Assembly (NCBI GenBank): GCA_949825065.1
Contig: OX463846.1
Span: forward strand, 14,852,205 to 14,916,204
DNA: 64,000 bases
From: Odontocerum albicorne
Taxonomy: Eukaryota > Arthropoda > Insecta > Trichoptera > Odontoceridae
Reading direction: 5' to 3'
Below are positions 21,981 to 35,340 of this stretch, one piece after another (position 1 is the first letter of the stretch; each line of letters opens with the position of its first letter). Below the pieces are notes generated by a model. That model saw only the letters and a list, made by a program, of their open reading frames with translations, ran no database searches and had not been told where the DNA came from. The position numbers were made by a program, and so were the translations under genes.

Positions 21981-22304
21981 TCTTCACGTGTTATTTGTCA
22001 GTGGGCGCTATGTTTATGGGAGCTGACAGTCTGTTTGACGGCGAGGGCAACGAAATCCTTTGATCGGCGGCCTCCAGCGGGTGCTCGAATTACACTGATA
22101 TAATGTTATCACAGAACCGTGGTTAGCCTTTGCCTAATTATGGCATCCGTTTCTTGTAGGGCTACCCAACATTCAACAGTCCTTTATTAAAAAAAAACTC
22201 GACGTCAAACTTCATTATTTTTTTAATGCACCAAATAAGCCGTTCGTGGTTATTTCAAGTTAAGAAAAATGAAATTTTTTTTAATAGTATACATATATAT
22301 ATAA

Positions 22305-22380
22305 CGGCTCCTTTCAGGCATTTTTCCACGTCCACGTTTCACTCCCATACATCAAAGTTGGTGTTCAAATACTGTTGTAG
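22305..22380 (-). pseudogene. RTE scrap
   Basis: Plus-strand 'ccacgtttcactcccataca' and 'tcaaagttggtg' encode PTLMYGSETW on the minus strand. Only about 20 codons remain. Confidence 0.55.
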
Positions 22381-22504
22381 CCTGTCATTTTAAGTAATAA
22401 TAATGTTTCTCCAGCATTATATTTCCAAATATCTAGATATATTATATTTATATTATTGCTTTCTCAACAAGATTTTCGAACAATGTTTTTTATCTTGGGC
22501 TTAT

Positions 22505-22915
22505 AATTACTTACAACGCTGGATATTAAACTGAAATCAGGAGAATAATAAAATGGGCAAAAATTGCCATGTCGAGGTTAGGACTGATTAGGAAAAGCAG
22601 ATATGTATCATACATGTCTCGAGGAGTGGAAATACATCTTGATAAAACTCTGATTTTCCCAATATTATTGTATGCCTCAGAAACTTGGACTATAAACGTT
22701 AGAAATATCTCACGGGCGGAGTGTTGAAGAAGATTTCTCAGTGTTGAATGGGTCGAACAACGAGAATATGCCTCTACTTTAGATTAAGTCAGATTATGCA
22801 TTCGCCTAGGTGAACATGGGCTGGCTTATAGTCACTAGCAATGTGGAGGATAGCAGTTGAAGAGGCAGATCACCAATGTGCTGGAGCGACCAAGTGAAAA
22901 GTGATTTATGACAAT
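22505..22915 (+). pseudogene. LINE reverse transcriptase C-terminal relic
   Basis: Plus-strand frames give EIRRIIKWAKIAMSRLGLIR-like sequence, then DKTLIFPILLYASETWTINV around 22640-22695. Past a stop come RRFLSVEWVEQREY, and near 22890 RGRSPMCWSDQVKSD. The order (R.A..AM..L, PI.LYASETWT, RRGRSP-RWSDQ) is that of an L2/RTE-like LINE C-terminus. It has several frameshifts and is dead. Confidence 0.7.
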
Positions 22916-22916
22916 T

Positions 22917-23215
22917 TAGGTGTATGGTCACGCGGTAATGCACAGAACTTCCGTGCGGAAGGTTGCCAGTTCAAACCCCGCACTGCGCTTCTCCCCACAA
23001 ATGATACAGGCATTTGTTAAGCCTAGTATGGTATTCGGGGTTTCAAGGATATCTATGACTTTGGTCAAACATATTCTTTCAAAAGAAAAACATGTCTCCA
23101 AAACAGTTCTAGGGCAAAGAGGGGATATGTTCAGGACTGAAGCCGGATTATATACGAGTAACAGATCGTATCTCATGATGAACAATGTGGTCTCTTGAAG
23201 GAATGTGTTAAAATT
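22917..23215 (+). mobile_element. tRNA-like SINE (family E), probable
   Basis: Starts 'tatggtcacgcggtaatgca' and has 'gaaggttgccagttcaaacc', a B-box-like sequence, about 50 bp further on, the spacing of a tRNA-derived head. Overlapping open frames on both strands (22920-23198 and 22928-23287) have no recognisable domain. Only one copy is in the window, so the family is inference. Confidence 0.4.
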
Positions 23216-23289
23216 TCCCACTAAGATATTACTAATGAAAGGTAGACAAATTTTCATCAATATGTTGGGCATGTCACCTCGCTGCATTT

Positions 23290-24655
23290 GATTTTATTAT
23301 TTTATTATCTTCCCAACTTATTTAAATTTAATGCAAGATAATTCAAAAGTTTTATAACCTTCTTTTCAACAATATTTTTTTTTGTTTTATAAAGTTATCA
23401 ATGATATACTATACACAATTCCCAAAGGCACAAATTTATTACTTAAGAACTAAAGGACTAATCAAATTTCTATATTATAACTATAAGCTAACCTAATTAT
23501 AATTTCCTAAAAGTATTTTTAATACTCTTAATATTTAATGTACAATTTTATTTATTCGAGTCGCAAAACGTGAACGAAATATAACATATTTTTATAGTAA
23601 GTAGGATTTCGTTGGTAATGTGCGGCCTGTAAATGTAAATTTCGATATTCTACCAGTACATTTCCTCAATATAAAAAGTGTTTATTAAACATGTATCATA
23701 GATGTACTACTACAACAACGTCAAAAACAAACAACACTAATCTGTTTCAAGGTGAATTTAAAATAAAAAAAAAACATAGATTTGTACAACAAAAAAGCAC
23801 AGATTGCTATAGCAAAAAATCAATGATCTTGACAAGAACAAAAAAACATTTGACAAGAAATACGCGTGCACTCTTCTACCCATGCAGGTAAATTTGTTGT
23901 GTATGCACGAGTACATATATAAAATTCTTGTTTGATTTATCATCAATGAATAAAACGTACCAAACTATGTTTTGAATAGATTTCTCTCCGTTTTTGTTAA
24001 ATCTTTTACACAAGCCTGTAATTTTTCTGCGACAGACAATAAAAATGAAAGATGAAAGAAAACAAGGGGATCAGACCGATTTATTTTTCTGTCGCTTGGC
24101 ATTATGGAGTCTGGAACATGTCGGTGGGAGGGCTGAAAGACGTAATTCAACCAACAGAGAAGCTTTTTACAATTTGTTGCTTTTGCCATGATTTTTTTAA
24201 TTAATGATTCTAAACCGGTATGCTAGAAAATAAAAAATACTTTATTGATACATACTAATGAGTTTCTGACATCGATAAAAACTTATTGATACATTCTTAT
24301 GAGTTTCTGATATCGACATAAAAAATGGCAAAGACCGAGGGAGATACGAGATATAATAGCTTCCTTTCTTTTAATACTCGAATTTATTATTGCCATCTCT
24401 CTTTCAATATTTATTTAGACCTACACGTCTGCACAAAGTATTCCATTGCAATTATCGAGTCATAAACTAGTCGTGTGACTCATTAATTGTGAGGCTACAA
24501 TGACTAGGAAATCAGCATGGACATTTCGTGGACCCTTTTAACTAATAATAATGAAATGACAATTTATAAACAGTCGTTTATATAGCAGACTTTCCTTATG
24601 GATACTCGAACTCGTGATTCGAACCCACTATTATTGACTGATCAGGTAAAAAACT
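23290..24655. other. AT-rich stretch, nothing firmly recognised
   Basis: Opposed open frames at 23691-23946 and 23965-24191 have no domains. A B-box-like 'gattcgaaccc' on the minus side near 24617 could be a SINE scrap. Confidence 0.35.
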
Positions 24656-24657
24656 AA

Positions 24658-27047
<2,390 letters not shown>

Positions 27048-27259
27048 AAGGATAGGAAGGTGATGGTTGCGACCATTAGATTAGGTACTTTCTCGCATTC
27101 GCATATGTTTAAAAAACGTATTTGGTAAGAGAACCACAGAAAATATATCAAAGGAAGACGAAGTACAAAGAAACCTTATTAGATTATCAGATATATGATA
27201 TTTATACATTCGAATTTAGATGTAGTGCATTTTGTGTGTTTATTGTTCATATATAATTA

Positions 27260-27725
27260 TAAACTTTGATAAGACTTTCCAAAAAGGGTTGTTTGCAAGC
27301 GTTTCCTAAAGCTGTACACACCACCTATATCGTACACTTAGAAGCAGAACATTCCGCGCCAAAGGACTAGCAATGGCATAACCCTGTTATAATACCCCGC
27401 CCTAATGGGTTGATTCGGAATATTCAATTAATTCGATGAAGACGAAATTAATCTCGAAATTTTACTTCTCTCCGAAGGCTTATCTCTCAGACACAACGGA
27501 GACGCCCCATTAAAGGAACTTGAATAAAATGCTAAATCAATTTGTCCGCAACACTGATTGTAGACTTTTTAGTTGATCATATTTATGATTTATTTAGGTA
27601 TAACGCGATTCCAATACAGACTTTTAGAAGTTGACTATTTCAATATTTATGACTACCACATATCAGCCTAGCAGCTGCATTGAAAACAGACTGGAGTCTA
27701 GGATTTTTGTCTCTTTTGTTTAAAA
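27260..27725 (-). pseudogene. CR1/L2-like LINE C-terminal relic
   Basis: Minus strand about 27680-27600: FNAAARLICGSHKY, stop, NSQLLKVCIGIALYL. This matches the NAAARLICG..KY.H.T.LL..LHWLP box that follows the RT core in CR1/L2-type LINEs. Near 27310-27280 FRKRLQTTLF resembles the usual end 'FRK.LKT.LF'. Between them the frame is broken repeatedly. Confidence 0.6.
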
Positions 27726-27729
27726 AAAT

Positions 27730-28930
27730 CGATGTACACATTTTAACTGTCCTAGAATATAAGAGCCCAAAGGAAATATATAACCTATTTGTCAATCAAA
27801 GGAGAGTTTACTATCAAGTGTTTTATTAAAGGGTACTCCACTAACATTAGAATGATTTGCGTCACCAAATCAAAATCACTATGATATTAAAATTATAATT
27901 AATTAAAAATAAATGACCATTTTAGACAATTGAATGTTCCAACCAATTAAACTTCAAAATTTAACAATCGATTTATAAATGAAAAAGTTCCTCAAAGAAA
28001 GAAAAAACCGCAGCATTCATTGGTTGCGGCAAAGATATTGCATATAGTAAATCAAATCTGCTCGTAAAGGACAACCGAAAAATATGACAGTAATAAATAA
28101 AACACTAAATATTAGATGATTATCACCAAGGAATTTTATGCTATCTTTTGAAAAAAATATGAACGCCCATGACTGATTAGGTCTGATCCAGAAGGTATTG
28201 ACAAGGTGAAGCCACCGAGAGCAGTTCCGTTTTACTTGGATTCAGTTTGAATATATTTTTAGACGTCAAATTTGATACATTGACAATTATAAGTATCCTG
28301 CATCAGAATGAATTTCTTTGCCTCTTGGATCACAGAATTTAAACAACAGAGTATCATCCGCGTGAACTGAAAACCTTTCATGCAAATGAGATCACTAATA
28401 TATTTGTCATGTATCATATATATTTATTTTGAGCAGAATATTTTTATTCAAATAATCTTTCTGCGAATATGTAGTCATAGTTGACCAAGGAAACTATAGT
28501 CGGATCAAATAAATTCCATTTTAAAAGGAGGAAATTTAAAAAGTCTGAGAACTCGTGGGAATTGCATAAGAGGGTTTATGGATGTAGAAAAGGCAAAATA
28601 TGTGTGTTGCAATACGAAAGTGTGGCCCTCTTTTCTTTTTATCTATCCCGATAGGGGAAATGGAAATGAATCGTAGTATTTAATGGAAATGAATCATGGT
28701 ATGTATTATTAAAGGGCTCGTCTGCGCTCTTGAGGTGATAATAAATTACATAACAGCGCAATACAAGTTATTTATTTTGTATTGTTACTACACCGTCACG
28801 CTAAGTTCCCTGAGGGATAGGCGAAACGCACAGATACTCATACTATACATATATCATATATCCACGATTACTGCCTATTCCTCGTCCATATCTATACATC
28901 CAGCCATACATAAACTATATATTATTTCTA
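27730..28930. other. AT-rich stretch, nothing firmly recognised
   Basis: Near 28800 'ccctgagggataggcgaaac' resembles an RTE-type 3' tail on the minus strand, but no coding part is visible. A duplicated 'aatggaaatgaatc' lies at about 28660-28695. Confidence 0.35.
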
Positions 28931-28957
28931 GTTAAAGCATTGTGGAGGTTTAAAATC

Positions 28958-29130
28958 ATTGTAATTTGTTTTATCAATCACTGTTTGTTCCACTTTATGC
29001 AATGGTATAATCCTACCGATTTCAAGGTTTCCACCTCATCATTAGGGGATCAAAAACAAGACTCTTGACGTCTTAAATGTTACATAAAGTGGAATAAACA
29101 GTGTTTGATAAAACAAATTACAATATATGC
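28958..29130. mobile_element. Inverted-repeat element with hammerhead-like centre
   Basis: Arms 28959-29001 ('attgtaatttgttttatcaa' ... 'ttccactttat') and 29089-29129 are near-perfect reverse complements of about 41 bp. Between them, on the minus strand, is CTAATGATG, then AGGT-GGAA-ACCT (a 4-bp stem), then GAAATCGGTAG. A related sequence is at 39830-39960. The layout fits a terminal repeat of a Penelope-like retroelement; that is inference. Confidence 0.5.
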
Positions 29131-29154
29131 ACTACTATTTGTCATATTATTGTA

Positions 29155-29335
29155 CTTATTGTATTGTATTACACTTTCATTATATTTTACATAACCTGAT
29201 GGGCTTATTTTTATCTGCCATGTCTTCCAATGAACCAGAAAGGTGTTAAATAAGCCTTTTAGAAGAAAAAAAATATAAACCGTATTCCCCGGCCTGGAAA
29301 ACAGACCATCTTACCAAGCAGGTCACGAAGATTGT
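29155..29335 (-). mobile_element. tRNA-derived SINE (family A)
   Basis: Plus strand: 'tgtattgtattacactttca', 'cctgatgggcttattt', 'tgttaaataagcc', and the head 'ccatcttaccaagcaggtca' with 'cgaag'. The middle is A-rich. Confidence 0.75.
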
Positions 29336-29439
29336 TGTGTTTGTCGTTTCTCTCAGCAATCAAATCTCTAACAATTTTCTTCGATACTTTATTCAGATAA
29401 CTTCATCCTCTTCTTCTTCTAAGTGTCATGTCAGGTCGC

Positions 29440-29760
29440 CCCAACGTTGAATATCACTTGAGAGAAGACATCTTTGTCCCCGGCAGCCCGAAAAAGATCT
29501 CCAACGCCCCTTATGCTTGTCCAATCACGTATATTGCGGAACATTTGCCTCCTGCCAACACCTCTTCGGCCTTCTATTTTGCCTTGGATGATCAGGTGCA
29601 GTAATTTTTACTTTGCTCCTCTAAGTACATGACCCAAGTAGGACACCATTCTGATTTTAATATTAGTCAGCAACTCTCTATCAACTTTGGGTATTTGAAG
29701 AATCCTTGTGTTGATGGTCTTTGACCTTCTATTTTGCCTTGGATGATCAGGTGCAGTATT
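29440..29760 (-). pseudogene. LINE C-terminal relic (LLHLIIQGKIEG family)
   Basis: Minus strand: ILQIPKVDRELLTNIKIRMV-like segment, SYLGHVLRG, then LHLIIQGKIEGRRGVGRRQM and FRNIRDWTS...DLFRAAGDKDVF. This is the widespread insect LINE C-terminus 'LG H..R...LL..I.QGKI.GKR..GRR..SWL..LR.W...LFRAA..K'. A 33-bp segment coding HLIIQGKIEG is present twice, at 29572-29604 and 29726-29758. The copy is frameshifted and non-functional. Confidence 0.75.
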
Positions 29761-30091
29761 CAACTTCATCATCACATTACATTTAATATGATTTATAAAC
29801 GTTTAATTTTTGCGTCATAATATCGCATTTTTTTCTTCACAGACAAAAAATCAACGAAAAAATTGATAATAAAGTTCAGCACAAAAACATGTTTTTTTTA
29901 TAATGTAACATAAAATTCTACATATATATATATATTATTAAACTCGATAAAGTATACTAAGGTTTTATTGGTTTTCCTGTTGTCATTTCTTTTTTCTTTC
30001 CATTTACCCTCATGAGATCATTATATTGAGTAATACGATAGCAATTTTAACATCAAGTACACACTTATATGAACTTTTCTTTCATTAAACA

Positions 30092-30500
30092 CGTAATTAT
30101 GCTATTCATTACATCGCAATGGAAGTGTGTACTAATGGAAACATAAAGCTTTGATACATACCAAACAACCCTTAGTGACAATGGATATTGGTAGTAGCAT
30201 TCCTCTAAACAATCTGATTTCTTCCCCCCATCAAAAATGTAATTGTGCTATGCATTTCATCGCAATGAAAGCGTGTACCAATGGAAATATAAAACTTTGG
30301 CACATACCAAAAAAAACGTTTTGACAATATATTTTGGTAGTAGCATATCTTTAAACAATCTTCTTATATCACCTCATCAAACATGTAATAGTGGTGTACA
30401 TTACATCGCAATGAAATTGTGTACCAATGTTAATATAAAACTTTAGAATGAACCAAAAAAAAACCTTTTGACAATATATTTTAGTAGTAGCATATCTATT
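30092..30500. repeat. Tandem array of a ~146-bp unit (2.8 copies)
   Basis: Units begin at about 30092, 30238 and 30384, with shared blocks 'cattacatcgcaatggaagt', 'gtaccaatggaaatataaaa', 'tgacaatatattttggtagt' and 'agcatatctttaaacaatct'. Copies differ by 10-20 percent, so this is older than the 24.8-kb array. The open frame at 30243-30446 follows the repeat and is not supported. Confidence 0.85.
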
Positions 30501-30544
30501 TAAGAATATTCAATGAATTCTAGAAGTGTATACATATGCTATGT

Positions 30545-30725
30545 TAAGAATACACGCCGTTCGAAAACCCTCCTAACTCTTCCATCCTCTGAGAAAATTC
30601 GGTCTAAAAAGCAAAAAAAATCTGCTTCCTCTAATATTTCATTACTCACCCAAATATCGCATTTTATTTTCCTGTCACACTTTTCTAACACCATGACTCC
30701 CGACTTAATAACATGTAGATTTTTT
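30545..30725 (-). pseudogene. RTE reverse transcriptase fragment
   Basis: Minus strand: SGVMVLEKCDRKIKCDIWVS, then NEILEEADFF, then sequence of the FS.DGRV.R type. This is the RTE stretch after the active site (K..VMV.E......C.I.VN...LE...F.YLGS). A poly-T run causes a shift. Confidence 0.65.
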
Positions 30726-30824
30726 TGTCATTATTTTCATAACGTTATCAAAGTTTAATTGATTTGTATATGAAATGTATAGTATTAAAATAAACCATGT
30801 ATAGTATTATACTTTTGTCATGTA

Positions 30825-30965
30825 TAGGACAATTTAACGGGTTTATTGTCAAACAACTTAATATATGTTAAATAAGCCTTAAGCGGAAAAAAAGAAACCT
30901 CTTTTTAAATTGAGTATAACTGGTAATCAAATCCGCAACCCCAAGCTGTGGAAATGAAATATGGG
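30825..30965 (-). mobile_element. SINE family A, diverged
   Basis: 'aacgggtttattgtcaaaca', 'gttaaataagcctta' and the head part 'aatcaaatccgcaaccccaa' on the plus strand give the reverse of family A. The far end of the head is lost. Confidence 0.6.
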
Positions 30966-31319
30966 CTTACTCAATATGATAGGGGTTTTTCAAGAATGTA
31001 ACATATACGAGTATGAGCAAATTTTCAACCAAATGTAAAAACCTGTTTAGCAATGAGTGCAGATAAATGTATGAAATTTTTTTTTTTGTTTTTCCTTATA
31101 TTTCTAATTGAAGATTGAAGAAAATATAATTAATTTATTCTCACTGGTAAACAAGGTTATTGTACCAATCGGTGCACCCAAGTCGAGATTTTCCTAGAGA
31201 AGTTTCTCTATTACCGGTATGATCTGTCTGTAGAGCTGCGTTTGGAAGAATATTAAAACTGTTCGAGAGATCATCAACATGCCCTTAGAGTAATTCGATT
31301 TCGCGCCCTTAAGGATTCG

Positions 31320-31530
31320 GGTGATTGTCAGTCTTTGTGGGGTTCGTGGGCATGTTCTCGCGCATATGTTTATGGATTTCGTGGGGATGGATAGTCATTT
31401 GAATGATTTATGCGACCACGTAACTTGCATCATTTACTTTTGTCTGGTTGGTTGGAAGAGATTACCACCTGGCAATAAGCGCCCGCCAGATTGTATTGCA
31501 ATAAAAGTGTTAAATAAATAAATAAGGATA
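31320..31530 (+). mobile_element. SINE family C (different head, shared 3' body)
   Basis: The 5' part 'gtcagtctttgtggggttcg' ... 'gatggatagtcatttgaatg' is unlike the family A tRNA-like head. The 3' part 'tctggttggttggaagagat' / 'taccacctggcaataagc' / 'gccagattgtattgcaa' is the same as family A, and it ends in (AATA)n. A second copy on the minus strand is at 33335-33485. The shared 3' end suggests mobilisation by the same LINE. Confidence 0.7.
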
Positions 31531-31739
31531 TCACTTCATTCCGAGAGAAGTTTGTAGAGAAAACATAAATATCTACTTCTGAAAAGGTAATATCACACAT
31601 AGAAAAAAATCTACGAGTCTTTAGTAGCTTTATTTCTTGCTTGGTAGCTGTGTATTTTTTATGACATTCGGAATCTACTAATAAGTTCATATATCGCAAA
31701 TATTCAAAAATCTCCTAGTACAGTTAAAAAAATGTAATA

Positions 31740-33285
31740 AGTTGTGGACAAAAATTGGAAATAAGTTAAATAATAATTATTACCTTTCAAGCGAAAGTCT
31801 GCCAGATGTAGTGTGGCTCAAGATGAGTGGAATTCGATTTATGAATATTAAAGTATATGAAGACAGATGGTTTTGGAATCTTGACCTTAGAAAAGTTCAT
31901 GGAAAGATGCCCGGAGATGTAGAGAAGTTTTTAAAACTAAGCTGACCTTATTTGACATTTCTATTGGTTGAAATATTTTATTGTATGTAAAACATATACC
32001 ATAGTGATGCTCAAATTTAGCAACAAAAAAAATACTATTATTCCCCAATTATGTATAATTCATGGAAAACAATTGGTGATTATAAGTCTTTTAGAGAAAA
32101 CATACAGGACCAGGTGATTCAAAATATGAAGAAAACATTGATAATACAGACTTGGTGAAATACGATGGCTCTGATGAAGGCATTGAAAATGATACCGCCA
32201 TGGGGATAGTAATTAATGTATCTTTTGAAAATTAAACATAAGATCCCCGTATTGAAAAGTAAGTCGCCAATTAGAAAATTTGTCAAAAAAATTTAAAAGA
32301 TCTATTACAAAAAATATGAAGTTTTACAGAAACCTGTCGTCGAGTAGTTTCGAAAAGAAAAATCGTTAATTATATCGACTCGAAAACGAGATGGTATAGC
32401 TTATTGGATATTCTGGAACGCTTTTAGGAATTTAGGACTTACATCAGAAAGAGCATAATTGATTTGAGTATTGCTTTTGAATTTCGCTCAGAATTCATTC
32501 AATTTATTAAATAATGTGATACTTACTGCTCTACACTTAGTGAAAGTTGTTGTAGAAACACTTTGTTACTAAAATGCAAATTTATTTACTGCAAATATTG
32601 TATTTAATTTCGGTTACATAAATTGTCAACACAGAATATTAAGAAGAATTAATAACAAGCATAAACTGAAGTCGAAGTATATATCATATATGTATATTTT
32701 GATGTTTTGCCATTTCTTCATGATCCAGATGATATTTATTAATATAATAATTATGAATACAATTAATAAATAAATTGGCTTAGTAAAAATGAAGGAAGTA
32801 AAACATTAATGACTCTGATGATGATAATGATGTAGTTGTCGATGATAGTGTTGATTATTTTATGGAATTTTGATAATAATTGTAAGTATTTAAATGAACT
32901 TGTCTTGTGTGCTATTGATTTCATGTTATGGTAATAAACAGTGTTGTGTCGTGATTTAAACAAAGACATTTATCGAAAAACATGCCGATGGCTAAAGTTT
33001 CACTCACAAAATAAAAACTTAACCTCATGATAAAAAAAAATTGTAAAGAACATTGAAAATGCAACACGTATGCAATGCAGTACAAAATACCTGCAAAAAG
33101 TGACGCTAAAGGAACTAAAAATATTTGCGGCGGAAAGTTTGCGAGAAACTAGAACTTGTTTAGTATAATTTGTCAAAATAATTTGTCCTAACTCTTGTGC
33201 AATCTGAGATAGCATTTTCGGCTGCAGGTTTAATATACACGATGATCAGATCTAGATTTAGCGACATAAGCCTGAATTCATGACA
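31740..33285 (+). pseudogene. hAT transposase, heavily decayed
   Basis: In the plus frames, 32380-32500 reads DSKTRWYSLLDILERF, stop, EFRTYIRKSIIDLSIAFEFR, the hAT catalytic-domain signature TRW.S...ML.RF..L. It continues NNVILTALHLVKVVVETLCY and NANLFTANIVFNF to about 32640. At 33195-33275 it reads SEIAFSAAGLIYTMIRSRFS with DIS, the C-terminal hAT dimerisation motif (E.AFSAAG.I....RSRLS). Upstream, 32100-32235 reads DSKYEENIDNTDLVKYDGSD, probably an acidic linker. Stops and frameshifts are frequent and part of the C-terminal domain is scrambled. The 5' limit is uncertain: the open frame at 31742-31945 may or may not belong. hAT-type non-autonomous elements also occur at 5602-6034 and 14874-15318. 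Confidence 0.75.
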
Positions 33286-33334
33286 TTATAAAAAATTTAA
33301 AACATTGTTTATATAATATTTATTAATTAATACT

Positions 33335-33485
33335 TCATTGCAAAAACAATCTGGCGGGTTTATTGCTGGTGACAATTTCTTCCAACCAACCAGACAAAAG
33401 TAAATAATGCAAGTTACATGGTCGCAAATTCAAATTACTACCCACCTCATAAACCCCACAAAGACGAACTGTAACTAACCATTCC
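33335..33485 (-). mobile_element. SINE family C, minus copy
   Basis: Plus strand 'caatctggcgggtttattgc' and 'ttcttccaaccaaccagaca' (shared body), then 'gcaagttacatggtcgcaaa' and 'cataaaccccacaaagacga', the reverse of the family C head at 31320. It lies directly behind the hAT relic. Confidence 0.7.
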
Positions 33486-33905
33486 TTTTCATATAAAGTG
33501 AGATATCATCAATCAAAGAAAAAGGAAGGGATGTTGGAGAGGAAAGGAAAATGAAGAATGAAACACGTTATATTAATGACAAGAAATGAATAATTTTTTC
33601 AGTCGTTTCTTAAAGCATGCCAAGGACGAAGCGAGTCTTATATTGGTTTTAACTGATTCCAATCTCACTGCGTGGACAGTAAAGGAGGACGTAAAAAAAG
33701 AAGAGTAGTGAACTGGAAGGCCAATAAACAATTTCGTTTGAGGGTTGCGCAAGTACATGATCGGAAAGACACTGGAAAATTTCCGTGTGATAAGAGTAGG
33801 TGGCGAGACACTTAAGGATATTATACGATATATATAGTATGCGAATTAATACACAATACTAACATTCAAATGAATACAAAATAATTTCTATACTATACGT
33901 ATGTA

Positions 33906-35085
33906 CGAGGGTGGATCAAATATTAACGAGACTTTTTTGTTTTATTTTTTTTATTTGCAGAAAGAAAAAAACCAAGTGCACATCATTCTTCTATACAACC
34001 TCCTGCTTTAGAAATGCATTTTTTCCCAGCGGATCGGTAGTTTTTTATCCCGTCATCGTACAAAGAAGTGTGTTGTGTCAGCATCCAATTACGCACAAGC
34101 CCCTCTTCTCTGTCGTAGTCGTTGAATAGTTGGCCTCCCAGAGCTTCTTTCAGTGGCGCAAAGAGACAAAAGTCGCAGGGCGATAGATCGAGGATATAGG
34201 GAGGGTGTTCCAGTCGTGTCCAACTCAGTTCCTCCAATTTTTCGCATGGTACCGCTGTAGTATGGGGCCTCGCGTTGCCATGGAGAAGAATCACTTCTCG
34301 TATCGGTTGGTCAAGTCTTTTGCATCGACAAGAAAGTTTAACTTCACTCAAAAGCTCGCAATAGTACGCCGCATTGATGTTGCGACGATCTTGCAAAAAA
34401 TCGATGTGCAAAATGCCACGCCGGTCCCAAAAAACGATTGCAAGCACCTTACCAGTAGACAGCCGAGTCTTGGCTTTCACAGGCGCTGCCTCATCCCTCT
34501 TTCTTCATTCCATGCTGGTTTGTTTCGACTCGGGCGTGTAGTGGTGTACCCAAATTTCATCACAGGCAACGATGCAACTCAAAAAAGCGTTATATTCTTA
34601 TGCGAACCGCGCCAAGAGCCCCTCACAGACGTGCAAACGTGCCAACTATTGTTCTGCAGCCAAAAGACGTGGAACCCATCTAGCAGACACTTTAAAGAAT
34701 TCAAGGTCCTTTGTGACTATGGATTAAGTGCTTCCATAATTTATTCCTATGGCAGAACAAATTTTGGAAACCGTCAAACGTCGGTCGCCTTCCAGAAGAT
34801 CACGAATGGCTTTAAAGTTCTTTTCGGTAATTCTCGTCCGTGGGCGACGATCATGGCTATCGTTTTCGACAACTTCACGCCTTCCATGAACTTCTTATGC
34901 CAGGCAAACACACGGGGCTTTGGCAGTGTTGGATCTCAAAACTATGCCGTCAGTCTCCGCAGAATTTTGGCCGGTTTTATGTCTTCACGAGCGAGAAACT
35001 TGATAATTATGCGTTGCGCAATCGACGGGTGCACATCTTTCTCAGACATCGTGTGCCATACTAATGACGGAATCTGCCGACGCTG
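33906..35085 (-). mobile_element. Mariner element 1, truncated at its 5' side
   Basis: The left border (3' end of the element) is preceded by TA at 33904-33905 and starts 'cgagggtggatcaaatatta', a mariner-type terminal repeat. The matching inverted end is absent on the right: transposase similarity ends near 35050 and LINE sequence begins by about 35095. One terminal repeat is lost, so the element cannot be mobilised. Confidence 0.85.
33983..35050 (-). pseudogene. Mariner transposase pseudogene 1
   Basis: The DNA-cutting enzyme of a mariner element, read on the minus strand. N-terminus MSEKDVHPSIAQRIIIKFLA with REDIKPAKILRRL (helix-turn-helix region), then two stops, then PKPRVFAWHKKFMEG, a frameshift, and REVVENDSHDRRPRTRITEK. 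The catalytic domain shows VACDEIWVHHYTPE with the first aspartate kept, a stop after TSME, then FWDRRGILHIDFL. The second catalytic site reads LLHGNARPHT where the family has HDN, so the aspartate is replaced by glycine. The third, LDLSPCDFCLF, is kept. It ends near 33983 with CIEE-stop. Clearly inactive. A long plus-strand frame over the same DNA (34205-35323) is antisense. Confidence 0.9.
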
Positions 35086-35089
35086 GCCG

Positions 35090-35335
35090 ACCGCTTTCCC
35101 CACTCCTAATATCCTCACCCAATACTCCTCGAGACAAACAAGAAAAATAATCCCAATGTGTTGGACTGACCAAGTGAGAGATGCAACTGGACTATCAGTA
35201 ACAACTGCCCTTCGAGCCGCGGAGTGCAAGGATGGATGGAAGTCACGGTGTTCAGTCATGGGCTACACGGCAGGATGGATGGATATTATGTATATAAATA
35301 TGATACATAGTAAGTGTGCGTAAAAATGACGCATG
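35090..35335 (+). pseudogene. LINE C-terminal fragment
   Basis: Plus strand: MCWTDQVRDATGLSVTTALR, then AAECKDGWKSRCSVMGY. This is the R.RWTDQV..ATGLSV..ALRAAQ.R..WR..C end of a common insect LINE. It lies between the broken end of mariner 1 and the left end of mariner 2. Confidence 0.75.
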
Positions 35336-35340
35336 GTGTA

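Noticed and set aside
22928..23287. 119-codon minus-strand frame
   Set aside because: Opposite to another frame, no domain, and overlapping a tRNA-like SINE head; a chance frame.
34205..35323. 372-codon plus-strand open frame
   Set aside because: Lies antisense to the recognisable mariner transposase over most of its length. Only its last ~60 codons coincide with a real LINE C-terminus, which is annotated separately.
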